Below, one piece after another: positions 44,435-52,435 of a DNA stretch of 64,000 nucleotides. Each line of letters begins with the position of its first letter. Position 1 is the stretch's first letter. Origin of the DNA: Tectiglobus sp965247245. Lineage in GTDB: Bacteria; Pseudomonadota; Alphaproteobacteria; Rhizobiales; Hyphomicrobiaceae. A model generated the notes under the pieces. The model ran no database searches and was not told where the DNA came from. It worked only from the letters and a program-made list of their open reading frames with translations. The position numbers and the translations under genes were made by a program. The stretch lies in contig CBDFGV010000003.1 of NCBI GenBank assembly GCA_965247245.1, positions 2,542,001-2,606,000 on the forward strand. The letters are read 5' to 3'.

Positions 44435-45187
44435 TCAAACGCCGTGCAGCTTCTTGAGGAATGCATACTGTGCATAGGCAGACATTTTGATCAGCGCGGA
44501 CTGACGGTTTCGTCTTGCAGTAATCGATAGACGTGTAATGGCGCAGTTGCCTTCGCGTTTCCGAATTGCAGCGCACTCGCGCATGACCTTGCGGTAGACT
44601 TTCGCGCGACTGCGGACCGCCCGTGACGTCGCAGCATCCGACACCTTGATGCGAGTGCCGATATCGCGGAACGACCAGGTCGCAGACTTATCGTCAAGCT
44701 CTCCAAAACCACCGGCCTGGACAAATCGGAGGCTTGCGCTGATCCGTACGGTTTTACCGTTCTTCTCGATGCGAGCTTTGGCGCGGCGCACCGCACAACT
44801 ACTTGCGAAGTACTGCTGGATCAGTTCGCATTCCTGATTTGCATATTCAACGGCTCGTGCCTGCGCGAACACTTCGCGGTAGTCGCGGTCTGGCGGTGCC
44901 TCACCTGGACGGAGCAGAGACCTTAGGCTGACATAGGCCGAGAAGCGAACATACCGGCCGGCATCGATACTGTCGAAGTCTGCCATTGCCAGATAGCCAC
45001 TCTTCAATCGTCCCGACTTCTCGTGGCGATTATCAACGACCGTCACAGATCCACCGAATGGATCGCTGGGGTTCATGACACCAACAATGGTTGAGGCGTG
45101 CTGATACACGATGAAGTTCGTGTAAAGGAAGAAGCCCGAGGCCAGCATACCGACCGCGGCTCCAATTATTTTCACCAGATCTGACAT
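44435..45187 (-). CDS. Membrane-anchored protein of unknown function
   Basis: This is a 250-residue protein I do not recognise. It has one N-terminal membrane helix (about 7-28) and a large, basic, probably periplasmic domain with six cysteines that could form disulfides (for example the pairs near residues 122-133 and 212-223). It starts two bases after the stop of the lipoprotein gene before it, so the two are co-expressed and may form an envelope complex. Confidence 0.65.
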   Translation of the reverse strand: MSDLVKIIGAAVGMLASGFFLYTNFIVYQHASTIVGVMNPSDPFGGSVTVVDNRHEKSGRLKSGYLAMADFDSIDAGRYVRFSAYVSLRSLLRPGEAPPDRDYREVFAQARAVEYANQECELIQQYFASSCAVRRAKARIEKNGKTVRISASLRFVQAGGFGELDDKSATWSFRDIGTRIKVSDAATSRAVRSRAKVYRKVMRECAAIRKREGNCAITRLSITARRNRQSALIKMSAYAQYAFLKKLHGV

Positions 45188-45189
45188 AC

Positions 45190-46230
45190 TCAGGACCCTC
45201 TCAGAAGCAATTTGAGATCGCCACCAATGGCTCGCTCGGCTGCCTTGGTGACAAGCTGCGTCAAGCGCTCATCGTATTCAGGCTTGGTGGACGCGAAGAC
45301 GTAGTCATTTGAAGAAACCTGCACGACCGCATCCTTGATCGGGCGGTACGCAATGCGCTGTTCGGGGTTTGCAGGCGCGTCACCAATCAGCACATTGCTG
45401 ACCGCCATCGGATCAATCACGGCTTCACGATCGGCCACACCGAAAGTTTTGAGAAGCCAGCGCGAATAGGCACTCGCTGCCGCATAGTTGCGACCCAGCA
45501 AACGCTCCGTCGATCTGCTTGGCCTTTCCGTCGCGTACTGCACGAACCGCCAGTGCTCCTGCGGCAGACGGGCAGGATGGACTTTACACGATTTCAAGTA
45601 GCGGCCGAAAAGGCCCTGGACTTCGGTCTCCTTAGGCACATTGGCAAGGCCCGCACCGCCAGGACCAATGACCGAGATTCCGCTGATCTTGGTCGTGTCC
45701 GATTTCTGAATGTTCCAAAGCACGCCGGATTGTGAGGTCAAGACCAGGTGCACAGGCTTATCGGTCTTGGTAACCGCCACATTGACAAGCTTCAACCCGT
45801 CACTGCCGCGATAACCATTGATGTTTCTGATCCGCCCTTTGGTCGCGACATAGCTCTTGATCAATCGCTTGGCGCGGTCACCAACCTGCCGGCGGCTGAA
45901 CTCATAAATCGGCGTGTTTTGGCGACCGTAGCTGACATGGACGTGAGCCACGAATGTTCCCGTGGCGGGCGCCTTCAGTGAACAGGTCGATTGTGAAATC
46001 GTTTGGATCTGACCAGGAACATCGGTATCGCGTGCACGTCGATAGCCCGACAGCACTTCCTGCGCCCAGTAATACTCGCCACCGGTCGCCAACATGGTAT
46101 CAGGTGGGATCTTGTAGCCACGGATCTTGGTGATCACACCTTTGCGCGGATCCCCGCTTGGCACCGCGGATTCAAAGAAACAACCTGCCAAAACCAAACA
46201 AACTGGAACGAAGAAAAAGACTTTCTTCAC
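45190..46230 (-). CDS. Lipoprotein of unknown function
   Basis: This protein of about 347 residues starts with a lipoprotein signal (VKKVFFFVPVCLVLAGC, lipobox LAGC). The GTG at 46230 has GGTGGGA just upstream. The mature part contains two blocks of mixed alpha/beta character, and I find no known motif. It lies directly before the membrane-anchored gene at 44435-45187 in one operon. Codon use is normal for the window. Confidence 0.65.
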   Translation of the reverse strand: MKKVFFFVPVCLVLAGCFFESAVPSGDPRKGVITKIRGYKIPPDTMLATGGEYYWAQEVLSGYRRARDTDVPGQIQTISQSTCSLKAPATGTFVAHVHVSYGRQNTPIYEFSRRQVGDRAKRLIKSYVATKGRIRNINGYRGSDGLKLVNVAVTKTDKPVHLVLTSQSGVLWNIQKSDTTKISGISVIGPGGAGLANVPKETEVQGLFGRYLKSCKVHPARLPQEHWRFVQYATERPSRSTERLLGRNYAAASAYSRWLLKTFGVADREAVIDPMAVSNVLIGDAPANPEQRIAYRPIKDAVVQVSSNDYVFASTKPEYDERLTQLVTKAAERAIGGDLKLLLRGS

Positions 46231-46373
46231 GACTTCCCACCCCAGAAACACTCATCGGCACCAGGATGGCAGGAAGCCGCAAAGTTCGCGTTAAACCGAT
46301 ACGCGCAATTGCGCACAATTTAGTAGGAATTGACGGCAAACCCGAAACAATCGGCCGTCCCGTCGTCCTCGAA

Positions 46374-47261
46374 CTAAGCGCGCAGCCGCTTCACAAAATC
46401 AGCTACTGCCTGGCCGATTTCATCTGGACTGTCCTCCTGTATGAAGTGTGTCCCTTTGACGGTGACCTCGGACTGGTTCGGCCAGGACCGGCAGAATTCT
46501 CGCTGAGCACCTGTCAAGATTGAGCCTGGTTCGGCATTGATGAAAAGCTTCGCAACGTCACTCTGAGAGAGCCAGGCGCCATAGCGCTCCACCGTCGCGA
46601 CGACATCTGCCGGCTCGCCGTCGATAGGTATTTGCCGGGGCCATGTCAGTGTTGGCCGACGATCCTCACCGGCATTAACAAAAGGACGGCGATATTCGGT
46701 CATTTCCTCATCGCTCATGTCACGCATGACGGCACTCGGCAAAACCCGGTCGACGAAAACATTCTTATCGAGCACCATGGCCTCACCGGCATCAGACCGA
46801 AAACCTTGAAACACATTACGCGCATCGTCGGGCCAGGCGGCCCATGTCAGCGGCTGCACGATGCCTTCCATGTAGGCGATGCCCTGAACGCGGTCACGGC
46901 TCTGTTCGGCCCAATCGAACCCGAGCGCAGAGCCCCAATCGTGAATGACCAGCACGACGTCACTGCCGACACCGATCTGCTCCCACAGCGCAAAAAGAAA
47001 CGCGCTCTGTTCAACATAGGTGTATCGATCAGGCCCGGAATTCTCGAGCTTGTCGCTATCGCCCATCCCGATCAGATCGCACGCGATCAGTCGGCCAAGC
47101 CCCTCACAATGAGGCATGATATTCCGCCAGAGATAGGACGACGTCGGATTGCCGTGCTGGAAGATGATGGCCGGGCCTTCGCCGACATCAATGTAAGCCA
47201 TGCGCTTGCCATTCACGGTCGCAAACTTTTTTTCGCCATAAGCAGCAGCGGCAATTGGCAT
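46374..47261 (-). CDS. Haloalkane dehalogenase, LinB-like (HLD-II)
   Basis: This alpha/beta-hydrolase splits carbon-halogen bonds in haloalkanes, releasing an alcohol and halide. In the 295-residue protein all residues of the LinB active site occur at the same positions: nucleophile Asp108 and halide-binding Trp109 in IHDWGS, halide-binding Asn38 in QHGNPTSS, acid Glu132 in AYMEG, and base His272 in GTHFIQED. Sequence similarity to LinB is high throughout. I chose the ATG at 47261, preceded by GGAGG, rather than one five codons earlier. It is convergent with nothing and divergent from the hydroxyacid dehydrogenase. Confidence 0.93.
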   Translation of the reverse strand: MPIAAAAYGEKKFATVNGKRMAYIDVGEGPAIIFQHGNPTSSYLWRNIMPHCEGLGRLIACDLIGMGDSDKLENSGPDRYTYVEQSAFLFALWEQIGVGSDVVLVIHDWGSALGFDWAEQSRDRVQGIAYMEGIVQPLTWAAWPDDARNVFQGFRSDAGEAMVLDKNVFVDRVLPSAVMRDMSDEEMTEYRRPFVNAGEDRRPTLTWPRQIPIDGEPADVVATVERYGAWLSQSDVAKLFINAEPGSILTGAQREFCRSWPNQSEVTVKGTHFIQEDSPDEIGQAVADFVKRLRA

Positions 47262-47441
47262 CGCTTCATCCTCCATTTGAAGTTTCGATCCCGCTCTTGG
47301 CTGGACCTGAATATGGCATCACTATAGACCTGAACCGTAACAGTTCGACAAGACCAGGATGGATCATGACCTCGACAGTTGACAGCAACGGTGATGAGGA
47401 ACAGTCCCCCCGCCAAATCTTAATTCAGGAATCAGAACGAC

Positions 47442-48320
47442 ATGAGCGAACAACCAAAAGTCATCGGGTTTATTGGTCTGGGTCAGATGGGCGGGCCAAT
47501 GGCAGAAAACATTGCAAAGGGTGGCGCCGATCTGATCTGCTTTGACAAAGCCGGAACCGAGGAACGCCTGCCATCGGGAACCCGGGCTGCTGCCAGCCTG
47601 GCAGAAGTCATCCAAACCGCCGACACCACTTTCATGTCACTTCCTGACGGTCCGATCGTCAACGCCGTGGCGAAAGAGATTGCAGCTGTCACCGATGCAC
47701 ACTCCACAGTCGTCGTTGACCTTTCAACCGTCGGCCCGGAGGCAGCGAAGTCAGCGGCAGCCACTTTGAAACAAGCCGGCATCACATACATCGATGCGCC
47801 GGTCAGTGGTGGCAAATCAGGCGCCGTCGCCGGTACGATAACGCTGATCTGGGGCGGCCCGAAAGCGGAGCTGGATCGTCACCGCAAAGTCGTCGACTCG
47901 TTTTGCGGCAACCCCTTCCACGTTGGCGACGAACCCGGCCAGGGACAGGCCGTAAAGCTACTCAACAATTTCCTATCAGGCACAGCCATGGCGGCAACCA
48001 GCGAGGCGGTTCTGTTCGGCCAGTCCCAGGGCCTCGACATGAAAACCATTCTTGATGTCGTCAACGTCTCGACGGGCATGAACACGGCGACACGGGACAA
48101 GTTCCCGCAGCAGATCCTCTCCGAAAAGTTCGCTGCCGGCTTCTTTGCCGAATTGATGAACAAAGACATCCAGCTTTATCTTGAGAACGCAAAGGCGGCT
48201 GGCACGCCGGTGCGCGTCGGCAGCGAAGTCGCCAGCATTTGGCAGAGTTGCACCGACCAGCTTGAACCACAAAGCGACATGACTTTGATCTATGACTTGA
48301 ACAAGCAGAAGAAGATCTAG
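47442..48320 (+). CDS. Beta-hydroxyacid dehydrogenase family (3-hydroxyisobutyrate dehydrogenase-like)
   Basis: This 292-residue NAD(P)-dependent oxidoreductase has the Rossmann motif GFIGLGQMGGPMAENI, the substrate-binding DAPVSGGKSGAVAGT and the catalytic lysine in GQAVKLLNNFLSG. Members oxidise 3-hydroxyisobutyrate, glycerate, tartronate semialdehyde or related acids. It is divergent from the dehalogenase and followed by the interrupted MOSC gene. The precise substrate is unknown. Confidence 0.9.
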   Translation: MSEQPKVIGFIGLGQMGGPMAENIAKGGADLICFDKAGTEERLPSGTRAAASLAEVIQTADTTFMSLPDGPIVNAVAKEIAAVTDAHSTVVVDLSTVGPEAAKSAAATLKQAGITYIDAPVSGGKSGAVAGTITLIWGGPKAELDRHRKVVDSFCGNPFHVGDEPGQGQAVKLLNNFLSGTAMAATSEAVLFGQSQGLDMKTILDVVNVSTGMNTATRDKFPQQILSEKFAAGFFAELMNKDIQLYLENAKAAGTPVRVGSEVASIWQSCTDQLEPQSDMTLIYDLNKQKKI

Positions 48321-48326
48321 ACCACA

Positions 48327-48365
48327 ACGCACTGCCACGACGCATTGCCATGACGCTTTACCATG
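48327..48365. repeat. Three imperfect 13-bp tandem repeats
   Basis: ACGCACTGCCACG, ACGCATTGCCATG and ACGCTTTACCATG lie head to tail between the dehydrogenase stop and the MOSC gene. Direct repeats of about one helical turn plus can be operator half-sites or a slippage product. Confidence 0.55.
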
Positions 48366-48413
48366 GCGCACGAATAGAGCCGGAACGCCCCCCGGCTTGG
48401 CGAGGAGTAACCG

Positions 48414-48965
48414 ATGCCGCAACACAAATCGATGGATGACCTGAAGGCAGGTCTGCCGCACATCCTCGCCTCGCCCAAAGACAACGGTGAGATCAAAGCG
48501 ATTGTCGTTCGTCCAGGGTCAGGCCAACGCAACGACGTAGCGTCCTGCGAGGTAAGCTTGAAAGGAGGCGTGCACGGTGACCACTGAGCGAAGGGCTGTT
48601 GGAAATCGACCGAAGACGGCAAGCCCCATCCGGACGTTCAGATCTGCATCATGAACGCGCGCTGCATCGAACTCATCGCAGGAGAGCGCAGCAATTGGCC
48701 GCCGGCCGGTGACAATCTCTTTATCGACATGGATCTCACGCCGGAGAACCTGCCACCGGGTCAACGCATCACCATCGGCAATGCACTTATGGAGATCACC
48801 GATACGCCGCATAAAGGCTGCGCGGCATTTATCGAGCGATATGGACGCGACGCCTGCGTGTTCGTCAACGTCGGTGATGGCGATAAATACAAACTGCGCG
48901 GTATCTACGCCCGCGTTGTCGAACCGGGCACGATCAGCGTCGGCGACATTGTGCGAAAGGTTTAA
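48414..48965 (+). pseudogene. MOSC domain protein interrupted by an in-frame TGA
   Basis: One continuous frame of 183 sense codons encodes a MOSC-domain protein, a family linked to molybdenum-cofactor sulfur transfer, but codon 58 (48585-48587) is TGA. The family has tryptophan here (GDHW followed by AKGCWKS), so a single TGG-to-TGA change, real or a sequencing error, explains it. The upstream part has a good ribosome-binding site (GAGGAG). The conserved cysteine in PHKGCAAFIERYG is intact. Other genes in this window end in TGA, so a recoded UGA-Trp is unlikely. The gene ends sharing bases with the convergent LD-carboxypeptidase stop. Confidence 0.8.
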
Positions 48966-49918
48966 TCTTCAACAGCTGCAGGGCGTGACCAGGTAACTGA
49001 GCCATCAGTTGCAGAGAAACCGACAACATCATCGATAAGCAGTGGCTCATTGGGGGTCCCATGCCCCGACGGCAGCCCCTGTAACACCGGATAGTCAAAC
49101 TCGCGCGTGTGGTGCAGCACCATGTCCGCAACCGTTTGATCAAACGGCACCGAGCTCAGAATAGTCTCTGTGAACTGCCCGATGACAATGGCTGCGAGTT
49201 CCGTCAAAGCACCGGCCTGCCGCAGACACAGGAGATCACGATCAATCGCGTAGTCGTACTCTTCGACATCCTCGATAACAAGAACTGAACCGGCAAACCG
49301 CATGCGGTTGTCACCAAACAGCATGTTGGTCAGCAGTGTCAGGTTGCCGCCTCGCAGAGGTCCGCTAGCTGCACCCGGTCGCACGACGCTGCACCTCGCA
49401 AACGCGCGTTGATTGAATTTGCCGCGCGGTGTGGAAACAAGATCTCTCAGGAGATGCCGTGGTCCATCACGGTTCGTATCATTAATGACATCGACAGGCA
49501 TTGAGCCGTGCACGGCCCAGGCCAACCCCATCCGCGAGACGCTCTCAAGGATGGGCGTGGCATCGCTATAACCGATGACCAGTTTCCGTTGCTGGCCATT
49601 GCACTCAGACGTCAGCCGCGACCAGTCCACATGCTCCATCATCCGCCCGGCACCATAACCACCGCGCGCAAACCACACGGCATCGATGCCCGGATCAGCC
49701 ATGACCTGTTCGAACTCTTTCGCCCGCTCCGCATCATCACCCGCGAGCTGATGGTGTTGACGGAAGCATTGCTCGGAGAAACGAATATCAAGATGGGTGG
49801 CTTCAGACAGCTTGAGAATTTCATCTGCAACCGACGGCTCGATCCAGCGCGAAGGTGCAATCACGCGAACTAAGGCACCATTGCGCAACAAGGGCTGGTC
49901 CAGGTTGTTGAGTGTCAT
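48962..49918 (-). CDS. LD-carboxypeptidase (LdcA/MccF family, S66)
   Basis: S66 serine peptidases cut the L,D bond in peptidoglycan tetrapeptides during recycling, or inactivate microcin C. The 318-residue protein has ARGGYGAGR, the nucleophile Ser in LVIGYSDATPI, and the catalytic His in GLPSGHGTPN. The ATG at 49918 has AGGTGA upstream; the frame is open 67 codons further but this overlaps the divergent M15 gene. A paralogue lies at 55680-56585. Confidence 0.9.
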   Translation of the reverse strand: MTLNNLDQPLLRNGALVRVIAPSRWIEPSVADEILKLSEATHLDIRFSEQCFRQHHQLAGDDAERAKEFEQVMADPGIDAVWFARGGYGAGRMMEHVDWSRLTSECNGQQRKLVIGYSDATPILESVSRMGLAWAVHGSMPVDVINDTNRDGPRHLLRDLVSTPRGKFNQRAFARCSVVRPGAASGPLRGGNLTLLTNMLFGDNRMRFAGSVLVIEDVEEYDYAIDRDLLCLRQAGALTELAAIVIGQFTETILSSVPFDQTVADMVLHHTREFDYPVLQGLPSGHGTPNEPLLIDDVVGFSATDGSVTWSRPAAVED

Positions 49919-50054
49919 TGTGGCTTTCACCTGCCTGCATTTAATGGACGGCAACCTAACACGAAAACTGTGACAACGTTTGGAGAACGGTTGCCGGCAA
50001 TCAGCTCGTTGCTTAGGGTCCTCAACAACCGTCAACATACGGACAATCGCTGAC

Positions 50055-50666
50055 ATGCAAAATTCCGACGAACCAGCTGCTAACAAGCACGGATCATCCT
50101 CACCAATCGACGACAACACATGGCAACTGATGCAAGGTCGTTCGTGGCATGACCACCCTGAATGTCCGGGTCGGGATCAGCTCTCGCTTCTTTCCATTCC
50201 CTTTTTGAACTTCGACGGTCGCGATGAAACCGGCGAGATGGTCGTGGCAGCATCGGTCGCAGACGACGTTCTCTCACTCTTTGCCGAGCTGCGCGCTGCA
50301 AACTACCCGATCGCATCAATGCGCTTGATCGACCATTATGATGGCGATGACGACGCATCGATGGCGGCCAACAATTCCAGTGCTTTCAACTTTCGAGAGA
50401 TCGTCGGCGGCACCGGGCTTTCGGAGCACTCGTTTGGCACTGCGATCGACATCAATCCGATCCAGAACCCATATGTATTCGACGGAAATATTTTGCCGCC
50501 TGCCGGGGCGCCCTACGCTGACGCATCCAACCGAATTGCCTCTGTGCAAGGAATGATCGTTGCCGACGGGCCTGTTGTTGCAGCATTTCACAGGATCGGC
50601 TGGCATTGGGGTGGCGCCTGGACAACCAAGAAAGACTACCACCATTTCTCAAAGACCGGACGCTAA
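50055..50666 (+). CDS. M15 family D-Ala-D-Ala carboxypeptidase/endopeptidase-like
   Basis: This protein of about 203 residues has the M15 zinc site: His and Asp in SEHSFGTAIDIN and His in YHHF, with WHWGGAW between them, as in M15C enzymes. It should cleave peptidoglycan stem peptides or D,L-peptides. No signal peptide is visible, so it may act in the cytoplasm or be released by lysis. It is divergent from the LD-carboxypeptidase gene and both act on the same kind of substrate. Confidence 0.85.
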   Translation: MQNSDEPAANKHGSSSPIDDNTWQLMQGRSWHDHPECPGRDQLSLLSIPFLNFDGRDETGEMVVAASVADDVLSLFAELRAANYPIASMRLIDHYDGDDDASMAANNSSAFNFREIVGGTGLSEHSFGTAIDINPIQNPYVFDGNILPPAGAPYADASNRIASVQGMIVADGPVVAAFHRIGWHWGGAWTTKKDYHHFSKTGR

Positions 50667-50710
50667 TCGAACTGCCGCTGTTCCGGCGTCATACGCATCT
50701 GATGCGGGTC

Positions 50711-51205
50711 TTAAAGCGGCGCTGGCCCAATGTAGGTGACGCGCACACGCGCTGTTCCGTCGTGCAGGAAACCTAGCTGTTGTGCAGCGCGTCTCGAAAC
50801 ATCAATGATACGCCCTGTAACAAACGGCCCGCGATCGTTGACGCGGGCAATGATATAGCGACCATTGCGCAAGTTGGTTATCCGAACAAGCGACGGCAGC
50901 GGCAGAGTCTTATGGGCTGCTGTAATGCGATTAACGTCAAAGAATTCGCCATTGGCTGTTTGGCGACCATGATGCTTTCCGCCATACCAGGAGGCCAGAC
51001 CCTCCCGGTCATAGTTCGGGTCCTCCTGCGGCACATAGCGAACACCGTTGATCACGTAGGGCCGGCCAAGCTTGTAGCTGCCGCCGCCTTTCGGCATTGG
51101 TTTGGCAGCAGATGCCGTCCGATAGGGCTTGTTGACCTCGTGCGTCGAGCGAGACGAGCATGCCGACAACACAAAGGTGACACTCACGACGACCATCAGC
51201 TTCAT
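50711..51205 (-). CDS. rlpA: Septal ring lytic transglycosylase RlpA family lipoprotein
   Basis: RlpA is a lipoprotein that cleaves naked glycan strands at the septum. The protein has a lipobox (VLSACS) and a double-psi beta-barrel domain: GLASWYGGKHHGRQTANGEFFD near the start and VRVNDRGPF-like (IARVNDRGPFVTGRIIDVS) near the end, with the catalytic-type Asp. No SPOR domain follows, so this is the short form. The start is uncertain; I take the ATG at 51205 closest to the lipobox, but in-frame ATGs at 51247 and 51265 are possible. Confidence 0.88.
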   Translation of the reverse strand: MKLMVVVSVTFVLSACSSRSTHEVNKPYRTASAAKPMPKGGGSYKLGRPYVINGVRYVPQEDPNYDREGLASWYGGKHHGRQTANGEFFDVNRITAAHKTLPLPSLVRITNLRNGRYIIARVNDRGPFVTGRIIDVSRRAAQQLGFLHDGTARVRVTYIGPAPL

Positions 51206-51414
51206 GGGCCGCCAACAACTACCGCTTTCAAACAACTGAACCCGCATCAAACGCCGTACTTCCATCCGCAGAAATGACCGGCTCGCCTCTTCACGAGCAT
51301 AAGGCGCCAATCAAGCGGGGATTGGTTAACGGCACGTAAAGATCAGTCAACGTTCCTGCAACAGCACTGTAGCAGTGGCACCATCAACACAGCGGTATCA
51401 GCTTATGCTTCCAC

Positions 51415-52251
51415 TTACTGCCCGGGCGGCAACACCCACACCTCGGTTTTGGCGGGCAGGACATCGCGCGATACCGTCAGTTCCGATGACGTCAATCGCT
51501 TGACGCTGAAGGCCTTACCAGCCGTCTCCAGAAAGCGTCCGAGTGTGAACTCGGAGAAGTAGTGCATTGGAATAACCAGGGGTGCCTTAAGTGATTTCAA
51601 CACCTCCACCATGCCCGGCACGTCGAGCGTAAAACTGCCATCGACCGGCACCAGGACGACGTCCATCTGCCCGATTGATCCAAGCTGCTGAACAGTCAGT
51701 GTATGATGCAGGTGACCAAGGTGCGCGATACAAAGACCACTCACTTCAAACACGAAGATCGAGTTGCCGTAACGCGAGTATGCGTTCGCATCTCCAAACG
51801 TCCGGATATTGGTCGGAATATTGCGCGCCCGTAGATCCTTGACTTTGAGATCGTGGATCTGCGGCGTGCCTGGATTGGGGTTCCAGCCCCTAAGGACATG
51901 TTTGATCTTGGGATCTGGCGACAGGCTATGGTGCGTATCATGCGCCAGGTTCATGGTCGCAATCGTCGGTGCCGGCTGGATCGGGATGTAATCATTATAG
52001 TCGGTCGCGACGGTGACACCCTTTGGGCTCGACAGTAGAAACGTCGAGTGACCAAGATACTTGAGCCCAACCTGAAAGGGCTCTAGCGCCGTCAAACGGT
52101 AGTTTGCTTTCTGCACCAACGGCGGCTGCGTATTCGAGGCAAACGCCAGGCATTTGTCTGGCGCAGCCTTTTGCGCCATCGCCTGCGTGGCGCCCGCCAG
52201 AGCAATCAAAAGTCCTAATAGAATCTGAACCGGAGCAGTAACCCGCAACAT
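51415..52251 (-). CDS. Secreted metallo-beta-lactamase-fold hydrolase
   Basis: This is a protein of about 278 residues with a signal peptide ending near MAQ. The fold is indicated by LKYLGHSTFLLSSPKGVTVATDYNDY, HLGHLHHTL and PMHYFSEFTLG, the pattern of UlaG-type metal hydrolases (beta-lactamase-like). Metal ligands probably include the Asp of ATDYND and the two histidines of the GHLHH stretch. The substrate is unknown. GGAGG precedes the ATG at 52251. Confidence 0.8.
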   Translation of the reverse strand: MLRVTAPVQILLGLLIALAGATQAMAQKAAPDKCLAFASNTQPPLVQKANYRLTALEPFQVGLKYLGHSTFLLSSPKGVTVATDYNDYIPIQPAPTIATMNLAHDTHHSLSPDPKIKHVLRGWNPNPGTPQIHDLKVKDLRARNIPTNIRTFGDANAYSRYGNSIFVFEVSGLCIAHLGHLHHTLTVQQLGSIGQMDVVLVPVDGSFTLDVPGMVEVLKSLKAPLVIPMHYFSEFTLGRFLETAGKAFSVKRLTSSELTVSRDVLPAKTEVWVLPPGQ

Positions 52252-52435
52252 CATATCCTCCGGGTTGTATGAACCAGACCTTATCCAAGCATCATTCCCA
52301 CGCGTGAACAAACGCGAAATTGAGCAATTCTCGCTCATTTGAAGACGGCAGCGGCCGGTACCGCCCTTATGGTTTATCGATTATCAACGACCTTTCAGTA
52401 CGTTGACCTGTCAGTTTAGAGTAGGCGGGTAAGAC

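Noticed and set aside
48585..48630. Selenocysteine insertion at the TGA of the MOSC gene
   Set aside because: The family has Trp, not Cys, at this place, and no convincing SECIS hairpin follows; a nonsense mutation is simpler.
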